DNA of 23,396 nucleotides from Clostridia bacterium (GCA_012842035.1 DUTO01000054.1:1-23396), one strand, 5' to 3'; shown: positions 6,648 through 13,921, counted from the stretch's first letter. Notes: generated by a model from the letters alone, not told the origin. Translations and numbers: made by a program.

Positions 6648-6767
6648 ATGAGCGAAAAAAAAGAATCTCTCCTTACTAAAATTTTTGGCAACAAAAAATC
6701 TTCCTGTTGCTGTTCTCTGGAAATAGTGGAGGAAGAAAAAGAAAAAGAAAAAAAAGAGCAAGAATAA
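6648..6767 (+). CDS. 39-residue Cys-rich (CCC) mini-protein of the permease operon
   Basis: The sequence reads MSEKKESLLTKIFGNKKS, then SCCCSLEIVEEE and a tail of Lys and Glu, ending in TAA. The ATG has a near-perfect ribosome binding site (GAGGAGGTG, 7 nt spacing) that overlaps the permease stop. Three consecutive cysteines (residues 20-22) sit between a short amphipathic N-terminal helix with LLTKIFG and a highly charged C-terminal helix. It is third in the rightward operon and is followed by a hairpin terminator. The triple Cys suggests binding of a soft metal or metalloid, for instance delivery to the permease; this is inference. I do not know a characterised homologue, although I have an impression that similar short CC-containing ORFs accompany such permeases elsewhere. 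Confidence 0.75.
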   Translation: MSEKKESLLTKIFGNKKSSCCCSLEIVEEEKEKEKKEQE

Positions 6768-6798
6768 CCTAACAGAAATCTTATCTCACCAAAACGAG

Positions 6799-6840
6799 AA
6801 GAGGTCAGTTCTTTCAATATCTTGAAAGGACTGACCTCTT
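6799..6840. terminator. Hairpin between convergent genes, probable bidirectional terminator
   Basis: GAGGTCAGTTCTTTCAA (starting at 6801) pairs with TTGAAAGGACTGACCTC (ending at 6838) through 17 positions with a single G-U type mismatch and a 4-nt loop. It lies between the end of the mini-protein gene and the end of the flavoprotein gene, which converge here. The T-run on either side is weak. Confidence 0.7.
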
Positions 6841-6853
6841 ACTATTACTATAT

Positions 6854-8098
6854 TTATTCATCTAACGCGGCACTCTGCCCGGCAAGGTAGCCGGAAGACC
6901 AAGCCCACTGCAGATTAAATCCGCCACATTGTCCAACTATATCTATTATTTCACCGGCAAAATATAAGCCCGGCACAATTTTTGAGGCCATCGTTTGCTG
7001 CTTAATTTCTGCTGTAGCCACTCCTCCCGCCGTTACTTGAGCACTAGACCAACCCTTCGTACCCCGCACCTTAAAACGCCAATCAGTAAGTATGTTCGCT
7101 ATCTTTTCCCGTTCTTCAACTGTAAGATTTCCTGCCGGACACCGCAAGTCCCTAATCCCCGCTTCCCTTAACACTACAGGAATCAATCTTTTATTAATCA
7201 AACCAACTAAACTAAACTCTACCGTCTTCGCCGGTCTATTTTTCCAACGCATCATAAGAAGCTTAGTCAAGTCCTCTTTCGATAAAGTATCAATTAAAGT
7301 TAATTTTAAAACAACCTCTTCCTGTGCTTGTAAAAGAGCTCCGGCCTTTCTACTAATTTGTAAAATAGGCGGGCCGGAAACACCATAATTAGCAAAAAGA
7401 ATATCTCCCCGATCTTTGGCCACAGTCTTCTGCTGCTGAAAAAGTTCTGCTGTACCTACAAACTTAACTCCTTGAATTTGCAGAAAACATTTTCCCTCCA
7501 GTTTTAATTGAACTAGTGCAGGAAAGATAGGAACAACTGCATGTCCTAGTTTTTCAGCCAAAGCAAAGCCATTACCATCAGAACCACTAGCAGGGTACGC
7601 CTTACCCCCGGTAGCCAGAACCACGCTATCTCCTTGCAAGCTAATCCCATTAGCTAACTTAACTTTAAATTGGGCTTGTTCTTTTTTTATCTCTTGCACA
7701 AAAGCATCACAAATAATCTGTACTCCCAATTCTTTTAATTCGTAACGTAAAATATCCAAAACACTAGCAGCCTGGTCAGACATAGGAAATACCTTACCTA
7801 AGTCTTCTGCCTTAGAGGCAATTCCTAATTCCTCGAAAAAATTAAGTGTTTGCTGTACCCCAAAAGCAGACAGAGCACTATAAACAAATTGTGGATTACG
7901 ACCATGGTAAGACTCTGCATCTGTATTGATATTTGTAAAATTACAACGGCCATTTCCGGTAGCTAAAATTTTCTTCCCAACACGAGAATTCCTTTCCAAA
8001 AGCGTCACAGCTGCACCGCTTCTTTGTGCAGAAATAGCTGCCATCATTCCCGCCGCTCCACCTCCCACAATTAAAACTTGTTTTTTTATACTCGTCAC
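6854..8098 (-). CDS. HI0933/BaiN-like FAD-dependent oxidoreductase
   Basis: A 414-residue flavoprotein of the HI0933 family. The FAD-binding Rossmann motif VGGGAAG is at residues 11-17, followed by LLERNSRVGKKILATGNGRCNFTN, the family signature. The middle holds VLATGGKAYPASGSDGNG, and the C-terminus has GLYFAGEIIDIVGQCGGFNLQWAWSSG, which closes the FAD site. Some relatives (BaiN) act in bile acid dehydroxylation, but most have no proven substrate, so no gene name is given. I use the GTG at 8096-8098, preceded by a purine-rich AAGGGAAGAGG; no better start is visible. A promoter with a central palindrome lies at 8123-8151, so the gene is probably a single unit ending at the hairpin at 6799-6840. 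Confidence 0.92.
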   Translation of the reverse strand: MTSIKKQVLIVGGGAAGMMAAISAQRSGAAVTLLERNSRVGKKILATGNGRCNFTNINTDAESYHGRNPQFVYSALSAFGVQQTLNFFEELGIASKAEDLGKVFPMSDQAASVLDILRYELKELGVQIICDAFVQEIKKEQAQFKVKLANGISLQGDSVVLATGGKAYPASGSDGNGFALAEKLGHAVVPIFPALVQLKLEGKCFLQIQGVKFVGTAELFQQQKTVAKDRGDILFANYGVSGPPILQISRKAGALLQAQEEVVLKLTLIDTLSKEDLTKLLMMRWKNRPAKTVEFSLVGLINKRLIPVVLREAGIRDLRCPAGNLTVEEREKIANILTDWRFKVRGTKGWSSAQVTAGGVATAEIKQQTMASKIVPGLYFAGEIIDIVGQCGGFNLQWAWSSGYLAGQSAALDE

Positions 8099-8122
8099 TC
8101 CCTCTTCCCTTTACTTAATTTC

Positions 8123-8151
8123 CTTAAAATGAAATCAATTTCATTTGTCAA
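8123..8151 (-). promoter_or_regulatory. Promoter with embedded 20-bp palindrome, upstream of the flavoprotein
   Basis: Minus strand: -35 TTGACA at 8146-8151, 17-nt spacer, weak -10 TTTAAG at 8123-8128. The spacer is filled by a palindrome, AAATGAAAT-N2-ATTTCATTT, at 8127-8146. A repressor bound there would cover the polymerase site. The regulator is unknown; a Fur-like dimer site is one possibility on shape alone. Confidence 0.55.
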
Positions 8152-8179
8152 GAAAATTAAGTGCAATATTACAATTAAG

Positions 8180-9106
8180 CTAATTAAACTGTACTGATAC
8201 GGTTTCCGCATCAGGTACCTTTAAAACATAGTTTTTACTTTGTAGATACTCTAATATTTGGGGTAAAAATTGCACTGTTTCTTGACGTTCATGTAATAAA
8301 ATAACAGGGGTTACCTTCTTTTTCTCTAAAGCATCTATTTGTTTAAAGGTATGGCTAACCAGTCTTTCATCACGATAAAACCAGTCTTTACTATCTACAT
8401 TCCAGTCCCATAGTTTATAACCGGCGACCTCCACAGCTTCACGATATGCCGGTTTCATATAAGGTCTACTACCATAAGGTGTTCTAATTAATACTGTTTT
8501 AACACCTGTTATTTCTGTTAATGTAGCTTGAGCTATATTCATCTCACCCAAAACACTTTCTTGCGAAGCATAAAATTGCTCACGATTATGAGTAACCCCA
8601 TGTAGTCCCAAACCATGTCCTTCTTCATTCATACGACAAAGAACATCAGCATGAGCCCTCATTTGTGGTTCCAACATAAAAAAGGTAGCTTGCACCTCAT
8701 ATTCCGCTAAGATATCCAAAATATTTGTCAAATAACCAGTAGGTCCATCATCAAAAGTAAGATAAGCTATTTTTACTTCTTGATTTACTTCCTGATTCGT
8801 TACTTGGTTTACCTCCTGATTGACTTCCGGAACTTTTTCCGACTTAACTTCCTGCTCTACCTCATAATTTTCAGAAACAGGTTCTTCTGGCTCTACAACC
8901 TGTGTTTCCGACTCTTTCTCTCTATTTTCTTCACTTAAACCGACTTCCATACTGCCCATTATTTCTGTATCAATAAACTGAGGGCTACAAAAAAACAGCA
9001 GCAAAAATACCAAGAAAAACACTAGTTTTCGCCCTCTTTGTAACCACTTATATTTTTTTAACTTTTTTCTTCTCTTTTCTAGTAATACCTCTAACATTCT
9101 TCTCAT
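8180..9106 (-). CDS. Membrane-anchored polysaccharide (peptidoglycan-type) deacetylase, NodB domain
   Basis: A carbohydrate esterase family 4 enzyme that removes acetyl groups from N-acetylated sugars of the wall. Counting from the ATG at 9106 (308 residues), a very basic N-terminus is followed by one membrane segment at about 27-41 (KLVFFLVFLLLFF), placing the enzyme outside the cell. A low-complexity acidic linker at about 50-112 contains NQEV repeats. The NodB domain follows with TFDDGP (Asp119, Asp120), the metal histidines in HGVTH (169, 173), RTPYGSRPY, a DWNVDSKDW stretch and the C-terminal ILLHE. All catalytic motifs are intact. A TTG at 9125-9127 would add seven residues; both starts have weak ribosome binding sites, so the start is uncertain. 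It is monocistronic or ahead of the flavoprotein; an inverted repeat lies upstream at 9140-9165. Confidence 0.92.
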   Translation of the reverse strand: MRRMLEVLLEKRRKKLKKYKWLQRGRKLVFFLVFLLLFFCSPQFIDTEIMGSMEVGLSEENREKESETQVVEPEEPVSENYEVEQEVKSEKVPEVNQEVNQVTNQEVNQEVKIAYLTFDDGPTGYLTNILDILAEYEVQATFFMLEPQMRAHADVLCRMNEEGHGLGLHGVTHNREQFYASQESVLGEMNIAQATLTEITGVKTVLIRTPYGSRPYMKPAYREAVEVAGYKLWDWNVDSKDWFYRDERLVSHTFKQIDALEKKKVTPVILLHERQETVQFLPQILEYLQSKNYVLKVPDAETVSVQFN

Positions 9107-9139
9107 CACTCTCTTTATGCCAAACAAAATTTCTTTGCA

Positions 9140-9165
9140 GAATATACTTTCCAGACCGTATATTC
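9140..9165. repeat. Inverted repeat upstream of the deacetylase gene
   Basis: GAATATAC and GTATATTC form a perfect 8-bp inverted repeat with a 10-nt centre, 34 nt upstream of the deacetylase ATG. It may be an operator or the 5' leader hairpin. A possible -35 TTGATA lies further upstream on the minus strand near 9185 but a clear -10 is lacking. Confidence 0.45.
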
Positions 9166-9229
9166 ATACTTATATTAATTGTATCAAATTAGAGAAGAAA
9201 AAAGGTATAAAAAAATTAACATTTAAAGT

Positions 9230-9269
9230 AAAAAAAGGTAGTTGAGCTCAGTTTAGCTCAACTACCTTT
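9230..9269 (-). terminator. Intrinsic terminator overlapping the yhaN-like stop codon
   Basis: Minus strand arms at 9255-9269 and 9234-9248 form a perfect 15-bp stem (core GGTAGTTGAGCT) with a 6-nt loop, followed by a T-run. The TGA stop of the ATPase gene (9248-9250) lies in the loop and at the edge of the stem, so the last codons of the gene form half of the terminator. Confidence 0.9.
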
Positions 9270-11929
9270 ACTTCCCCCATTCTTTGTATTTTTTTCACTA
9301 GCCAGTCATGACAAGTAAAGACAAAAACTTGTCTTTTACCTGCCAAGTCCTGCAAAATTTCTAAGCCTTTTTGTAATCTTATACCATCCCAATTCACTAA
9401 AACTTCATCTAAAAACAAAGGCACTATCTCTCTTCCCGCATCTAAATGTTCGGCTAAAGCTAAACGTAAAGCAAGATAAATTTGTTCTAAGGTTCCGCGA
9501 CTCAAAGGGAAATCCGCCCTTAAAAGCCGGTTAGTATAATTGCTCCGCACTATTAAACCACGGCCATTATCCTGTACAAAAAGCCGGTTATAACGCCCTG
9601 CGGTTATTTTCTCCAAATAATATCCGGCTTTCTGTAAAACATCAGGTTGATGTTTCTCCCGAAAAGAACGATCCGCCTCTTTAAGCAAGCTTTTCAAAAA
9701 AATTAACCGATCTCGTTTCACACATGCCCTTTCGCGTTCTGCTTGCAGCTGTTGAATTGCACCTGTAAGGTCATCTATTCTTTCCTGCTCAGCTAAATGT
9801 TTGAGCTCCGTTTCCAATCTTGCCTTTTCTTCTTTTAAATCTGCGTCCCGCTCCTCCACTTCACTTAAAACAATTTTCTTGGTCGCAAGGTCATAATCAC
9901 TAAACAGCCATGTTTCTCCCTCAGCTTCTGCTTCCGCAATCTCCCTTTCTATTGCCTTTAAATCCGGATATTCTCTTGCCAGGTCCTGCCGTAAAGTTTG
10001 TACCTGTTGAGCATAATCACGCCACAAGAAAAGAGTATCGATTTTTTCTCGGAGGTTTTCACCGGGTAAACTTTCAATCTTACTTAGCAATAATTCTTTT
10101 TCCTCAATAAGCTTTTCTTTTTTACTTTGCCATTCAACTAACTGTTCCTCAGCTTCACGTAAATTACTTTCCGCATGTTCAGCCTTCGTTTTACATTCTC
10201 TAGCCATAGTTAAACCCGTTTCTAATTTACGTAAATCAGCAAGCAAGTCTCCTGCTGAAGTACACTTTAATACCTCTAAAAGTGTATGGACTCTCTTTTC
10301 ATAACTAGATAATCTCTCTTTCACCTGGTTCAACTTTTCAGTAAGGTCAACTTTTTGGGCTACATATATTTTCATATTTTTAACATCAACCCATAATGTT
10401 TCATCCGGTGTTCTTAACCGCCGTTCCGCTACCGAAAGCCCTTGCAAAGTCGCTTTAACTTTATCCCGTCTTTGTTGTTCTTCCGCTTTTAAAGCAGCTA
10501 CTTCCTGTTCAACTCTTTTTAATTCAATCGCCTTGAACTTCTTCCCTCGCATTAAAGCTCCATAAACTCCCAAACCTAGCCCTAAAATCAAAAGTAAAGC
10601 CGAGGCAAAGCCCAAAGGTGAATTACCTAGCCAGACAATACCTAAGAGCCCCAAGAGAAAAAAGGTAATCGCGATGGGTGGTAACAAGCGTAAATTATAA
10701 CTAGACCCTCTCTGTCCTCTTAAGCCCTCTAACTGATTTGATTTATTTTGATACTTACTGTGCACTTCTTTAAAAGAAGCAATCTCAGCCTGCAACTCAA
10801 CCTCATCGATGCTCTTTAAATTTGTTTCTAATTCAAGCTTATAGCCACCTAAAAGAAAGGTAGTAGCATAATCAACAAGACGTTGCTTATTTTGCCGTAA
10901 TTCTCCTTGCAATGTACTTATTTCTTGTTGGTCCGAAGCAAGCAAGGAATAAGCCTTCGTGATTTTCCCAATTTCATCTGCCTGTTCTATAAATAATTGT
11001 TCTACCTTACCAAAAGAAGCCAGCTGCTTTGTATATTGTTCCTTTTTCTCGCCGGTTCTTTCTATTTTTTCGTCTATAATTTTTAAATCAGCTACTATCT
11101 TTTCTATACTTTTTTGTGGGTCTTCAGGCAATTGCGTAACTTCCTCCAGATTCCCCACCTCTGTCTCAAGAACAGCAATACGCTGTAACTTCTTTTTCAC
11201 CGGCAACAAACGCTCGGCCCGATTAAGATCCGCTGATAACCGGATTCTCTTTTCTTTAATTTGCTCTTGTTCTTGCTCGAGATTAAATAATTGCTGTTCC
11301 TTATCTCTTAAATTTTGTTCATTTTCTAAAGCTTTTTTTCTATGTTGTGTTAACTCTAAAATTTCCTCTTGTAATCGTTTTGCTTCCGGTTTGCCACGCC
11401 GATCCGGTCGCCATAAACTACTAGCTTCATCTTCTAAATCACTAACAACAGCAGAAACAGGTTTTAAAAACGAAGTAAATTGTCCGCCTAGTAATTGATC
11501 CTGCAATTCCTGCCAGGCACTAGTATCCGGAAAGCGTAACTGCTCTAAAGTCAAAAAATAAACTTCAGAAAAAATAGCCCGCGGTAAAAAAGCCAGCATC
11601 TCCAAACTTTTATTTCTTAAATTAATACTAATTTCTCCTTTAATTACTTCACCCTGGGCTTGATTGCGTAAACTTCTTTGCACAATTATTTCCGCACCAT
11701 TTTGCTGTACAAGCCCGGCAGCAATAGAAGCTTTGTTTCCTTCCCAAGGTAAATAAGGATTATTTTTTACCGGCTGCCAACCATAAAACAAAGTCTCAAT
11801 TAAATGAAAAAAAGTACTTTTGCCCGCCTCATTATGTCCATAAATAACCACTAAATTAGTATCCAGGTTCTTAATCTCCCAATCTTGCAAACAACCGAAA
11901 CTAGAGGCCTGAATAGACTTTATTTGCAT
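9248..11929 (-). CDS. yhaN: YhaN-like SMC/Rad50-type ATPase with central membrane hairpin
   Basis: An 893-residue ABC-type ATPase, partner of the YhaO-like nuclease. The N-terminal half of the ATPase head has Walker A GHNEAGKST at residues 31-39. Long coiled coils run from about 175 to 400 and 460 to 730. The C-terminal head has the signature LSRGTLEQIYLALRLALAEHL, Walker B VPLFLDEVLVNWD and a switch region VFTCHDW. Between the coiled coils, at about 413-458, are two hydrophobic segments (ITFFLLGLLGIVWL and ASALLLILGLGLGVYGAL) instead of the CxxC zinc hook of SbcC/Rad50. This suggests a membrane-tethered apex. The gene overlaps the yhaO-like gene by one base (TAATG), implying coupled translation. 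DNA repair or end processing is inferred from the SbcCD analogy; the biological role of YhaN is not settled. Confidence 0.9.
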   Translation of the reverse strand: MQIKSIQASSFGCLQDWEIKNLDTNLVVIYGHNEAGKSTFFHLIETLFYGWQPVKNNPYLPWEGNKASIAAGLVQQNGAEIIVQRSLRNQAQGEVIKGEISINLRNKSLEMLAFLPRAIFSEVYFLTLEQLRFPDTSAWQELQDQLLGGQFTSFLKPVSAVVSDLEDEASSLWRPDRRGKPEAKRLQEEILELTQHRKKALENEQNLRDKEQQLFNLEQEQEQIKEKRIRLSADLNRAERLLPVKKKLQRIAVLETEVGNLEEVTQLPEDPQKSIEKIVADLKIIDEKIERTGEKKEQYTKQLASFGKVEQLFIEQADEIGKITKAYSLLASDQQEISTLQGELRQNKQRLVDYATTFLLGGYKLELETNLKSIDEVELQAEIASFKEVHSKYQNKSNQLEGLRGQRGSSYNLRLLPPIAITFFLLGLLGIVWLGNSPLGFASALLLILGLGLGVYGALMRGKKFKAIELKRVEQEVAALKAEEQQRRDKVKATLQGLSVAERRLRTPDETLWVDVKNMKIYVAQKVDLTEKLNQVKERLSSYEKRVHTLLEVLKCTSAGDLLADLRKLETGLTMARECKTKAEHAESNLREAEEQLVEWQSKKEKLIEEKELLLSKIESLPGENLREKIDTLFLWRDYAQQVQTLRQDLAREYPDLKAIEREIAEAEAEGETWLFSDYDLATKKIVLSEVEERDADLKEEKARLETELKHLAEQERIDDLTGAIQQLQAERERACVKRDRLIFLKSLLKEADRSFREKHQPDVLQKAGYYLEKITAGRYNRLFVQDNGRGLIVRSNYTNRLLRADFPLSRGTLEQIYLALRLALAEHLDAGREIVPLFLDEVLVNWDGIRLQKGLEILQDLAGKRQVFVFTCHDWLVKKIQRMGEVKVVELN

Positions 11930-13191
11930 TACTCCTCCACCTCCACTAAACGAGCCACCGCTTCATAATCCAAACCTTGTAGAAGAGTATATAGATAATT
12001 AATTTTCTCTTTAGACTCAATGTTTTGAGGACAACCGGCTAACCTCTCCGGTGCTAATTCTAAAAGCTTAGCCTCATCACCGGTCAACGCAGAAATTAAA
12101 TTAAGCAATTCACTCAAAATATGAGGTTCATCTCTATATCTTCCCAAATATAAAGGAGGGAAAACGCCCTCTGCATTTAATTCCAAATACTCTAGAGATA
12201 AAAGAGGTGTTAAATTTTCCGTAAGAGCAGCTAAGTTTTCCGCAACAGCTAATTCTCGATAGAGTGGACAAGGACCTATAAGTTTAAGACGCAGTAAAAT
12301 CTTTTCTTCCCTAAGCTTATCTTTCAACTGTACTTCAACCGCTCTGACAATTAACTGTTCTAATTTTTCCAGATTATCTGCTTCTGCCAAATTATTAATC
12401 GTCAAGTCATGCCAACAAAGTGGTGCCAAAGGATAAAAATCTATTTCTACTTGACCATAGTCATCAATCTCTACTAGATAAGCACCCTTAATCCCATTTT
12501 CACGAGGATTTCGTCCCAATAAATTACCCGGATAAACAACATGGGGACTTTCAGACAAAATCCCACGCCGATGCACATGACCCAAGGCCCAATAAACATA
12601 GCCCTTTTCTGTTAAGTCAAGTAAAGTACAAGGAGCATACCGCTCATGTTCAGCCTCACTACTGCTTCCTGTAACCAAAGCATGCAATACAGCAATAGAA
12701 GGCACCTCATAATTTTGTACAGCAGGGAAAGAAGTAGCCAAATTCTCACTTTCCCGAGAATTTTCATGACCTGCTCCCACAATCATTGCTATCGTTTGTC
12801 CTTCACTATTAAGTAGCGGATATGCCTTCGGGGTACGCTGTGCAAAAATATGTACATTGTTAGGCCAACGAATCTTTTGGGCCCGATATTTACTACCGGC
12901 TGGATCATGGTTACCTGTGGCGTAAAAAACCTGTACTTGTCCTTGCGCTAAACGCTGCATTTCTGTAAGCAAAAATTTCTCTGTAGTGAAACTTAACGTC
13001 TGATTGTCGAAAAGATCTCCACTTATTAACAAAGCATGACAATCAGCCGCAAGAGCCAAATCAACCCCGGCCCTAAAAGCTTCTCGTCCTGCTTCTCTAA
13101 GCAAAGCACGCATTTTAGCCTCACGGTTCTGAAAAACTGTATCTAAGTGAACATCAGCCAGATGTAAAAATTTAATCCTTCTTTCCCCCAT
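11929..13191 (-). CDS. yhaO: YhaO-like metallophosphoesterase (DNA exonuclease family)
   Basis: A 420-residue calcineurin-like phosphoesterase of the SbcD/Mre11 type. The two-metal site motifs appear in order: DVHLD (Asp13, His15), SGDLFDN, ATGNHDP, then VLHALV, and GHVHR. A C-terminal cap region of about 170 residues follows, expected to contact the partner ATPase. The ATG at 13189-13191 is preceded by a purine stretch and lies inside the end of the spo0E-like gene (20-nt overlap); the downstream gene overlaps by one base. The order nuclease then ATPase matches Bacillus yhaO-yhaN. All metal ligands expected for activity appear present. The activity is inferred from the family. Confidence 0.93.
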   Translation of the reverse strand: MGERRIKFLHLADVHLDTVFQNREAKMRALLREAGREAFRAGVDLALAADCHALLISGDLFDNQTLSFTTEKFLLTEMQRLAQGQVQVFYATGNHDPAGSKYRAQKIRWPNNVHIFAQRTPKAYPLLNSEGQTIAMIVGAGHENSRESENLATSFPAVQNYEVPSIAVLHALVTGSSSEAEHERYAPCTLLDLTEKGYVYWALGHVHRRGILSESPHVVYPGNLLGRNPRENGIKGAYLVEIDDYGQVEIDFYPLAPLCWHDLTINNLAEADNLEKLEQLIVRAVEVQLKDKLREEKILLRLKLIGPCPLYRELAVAENLAALTENLTPLLSLEYLELNAEGVFPPLYLGRYRDEPHILSELLNLISALTGDEAKLLELAPERLAGCPQNIESKEKINYLYTLLQGLDYEAVARLVEVEE

Positions 13192-13342
13192 TTAAATCAC
13201 CTTTTTGGGATCGCTTCTCCCGTAAATATTCCACAATACACCGATCAAGCTTTTGACTTATTTCCAAAAGCAATTCGTAACTCACCTTCATATCGGCGGC
13301 CTTATAAAGATTATTCCTCATCCGTTCTATATTTTCCTTCAT
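13172..13342 (-). CDS. Spo0E-family aspartyl-phosphate phosphatase (56 aa)
   Basis: A very short protein whose core LLEISQKLDRCIVEYLRE matches the Spo0E signature SQxLDxxIxxY (Ser29, Gln30, Leu32, Asp33). In Bacillus such proteins dephosphorylate Spo0A~P and hold back sporulation; in other hosts some act on different response regulators. The ATG at 13340-13342 has a GGAG box 6 nt upstream. The reading frame is open to TAA at 13172-13174, and the last 20 nt overlap the start of the yhaO-like gene, so translation is likely coupled. A good promoter lies at 13384-13412. It is an unusual first gene for a nuclease operon. The length (56 residues) is typical for the family. The call rests on the short signature motif. 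Confidence 0.8.
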   Translation of the reverse strand: MKENIERMRNNLYKAADMKVSYELLLEISQKLDRCIVEYLREKRSQKGDLNGGKKD

Positions 13343-13383
13343 TGTTTACTCCATTTATGATATTTAAAATAATTCTAAAGATA

Positions 13384-13412
13384 ATTTTACATTAAATGCA
13401 AGCTAATTGCAA
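13384..13412 (-). promoter_or_regulatory. Promoter of the spo0E-yhaO-yhaN operon
   Basis: Minus strand: -35 TTGCAA at 13407-13412, 17-nt spacer, -10 TAAAAT at 13384-13389, about 40 nt ahead of the spo0E-like ATG. The region is shared with the divergent XRE regulator, which may control it. Confidence 0.65.
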
Positions 13413-13458
13413 ATAATAAATATTAGCAAACAGCAAGTTCTGTTATAACTTGAAGTTA
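13407..13458. promoter_or_regulatory. Palindromes in the divergent control region, possible XRE operators
   Basis: A perfect 13-bp palindrome TAACTTGAAGTTA is at 13446-13458. An imperfect one, TTGCAAATA-N5-TATTAGCAA, is at 13407-13429 and overlaps the -35 of the leftward promoter. Both lie between the spo0E-like gene and the XRE gene. Operator function for the neighbouring XRE protein is inferred. No convincing rightward promoter was found here. Confidence 0.4.
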
Positions 13459-13489
13459 GATAAAGTATTATCTGGAGGAGTGAATAAAT

Positions 13490-13873
13490 ATGAAGGAAAA
13501 TATTGATTGCAAAGCTATTGGACAAAGAATACGCGAACAAAGAGAATTGCTCCAACTTTCCCGCGAAGAATTTGCAGAAATTATCGGACTTTCCGATTAT
13601 TATATCGGACAACTGGAACGTGGTGAACGCCAAATGAGTCTTAACGCCCTAGTAAAAATAACTAATTGTCTACATACTTCTCTAGATTACCTTATTTTCG
13701 GATTAAAAGCTCCTCAAGCTTATTATACTCGTGATGACCATCATCATTATAAAATAAATACTCTTAATAACTACAAAGAAATAATTACTTTACTTAATAG
13801 TTGTTCACCCGATGAACTAAAATTAATCAATAAACTTCTCAAAACACTCCTCCCCTATTTAAAAAACAATTAG
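13490..13873 (+). CDS. XRE-family transcriptional regulator
   Basis: A 127-residue DNA-binding protein with an N-terminal Cro/C1-type helix-turn-helix at about residues 9-66: IGQRIREQRELLQLSREEFAEIIG, then LSDYYIGQLERGERQMSLNALVKI. A short C-terminal region (about 70-127) contains DDHHHYKI and an LLNSCSPDELKLINKLLKTLLPYL segment resembling a small helical dimerisation element seen in sporulation- or growth-phase-type XRE regulators. The ATG has a strong GGAGGAGTG box. It is divergent from the spo0E-yhaO-yhaN operon, with a 147-bp shared control region, and is followed by a bidirectional terminator. It may regulate itself and the divergent operon. No phage genes are nearby, so a prophage repressor is unlikely. 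Confidence 0.9.
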   Translation: MKENIDCKAIGQRIREQRELLQLSREEFAEIIGLSDYYIGQLERGERQMSLNALVKITNCLHTSLDYLIFGLKAPQAYYTRDDHHHYKINTLNNYKEIITLLNSCSPDELKLINKLLKTLLPYLKNN

Positions 13874-13921
13874 ACTATAATTTATTTATATATTTTTTAT
13901 ATACAATGACAAAAAATTAAT

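Noticed and set aside
6648..6767. Possible selenoprotein or frameshifted remnant of a larger gene
   Set aside because: The frame contains no in-frame TGA, has its own start and ribosome binding site, and ends in TAA before a hairpin.
9106..9127. Upstream TTG as start of the deacetylase
   Set aside because: Not excluded, but it has only a weak AAAGAAA box; the ATG at 9106 is used while noting the uncertainty.
10959..11498. Long plus-strand open frame (179 codons) opposite the yhaN-like gene
   Set aside because: It is antisense to a conserved ATPase, rich in Ser, Cys and Phe as expected of a shadow frame, and lacks a convincing ribosome binding site.
13490..13873. XRE gene as a sign of a prophage or integrated element
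   Set aside because: No integrase, phage structural gene or attachment repeat is present, and the neighbours are housekeeping genes with similar composition.
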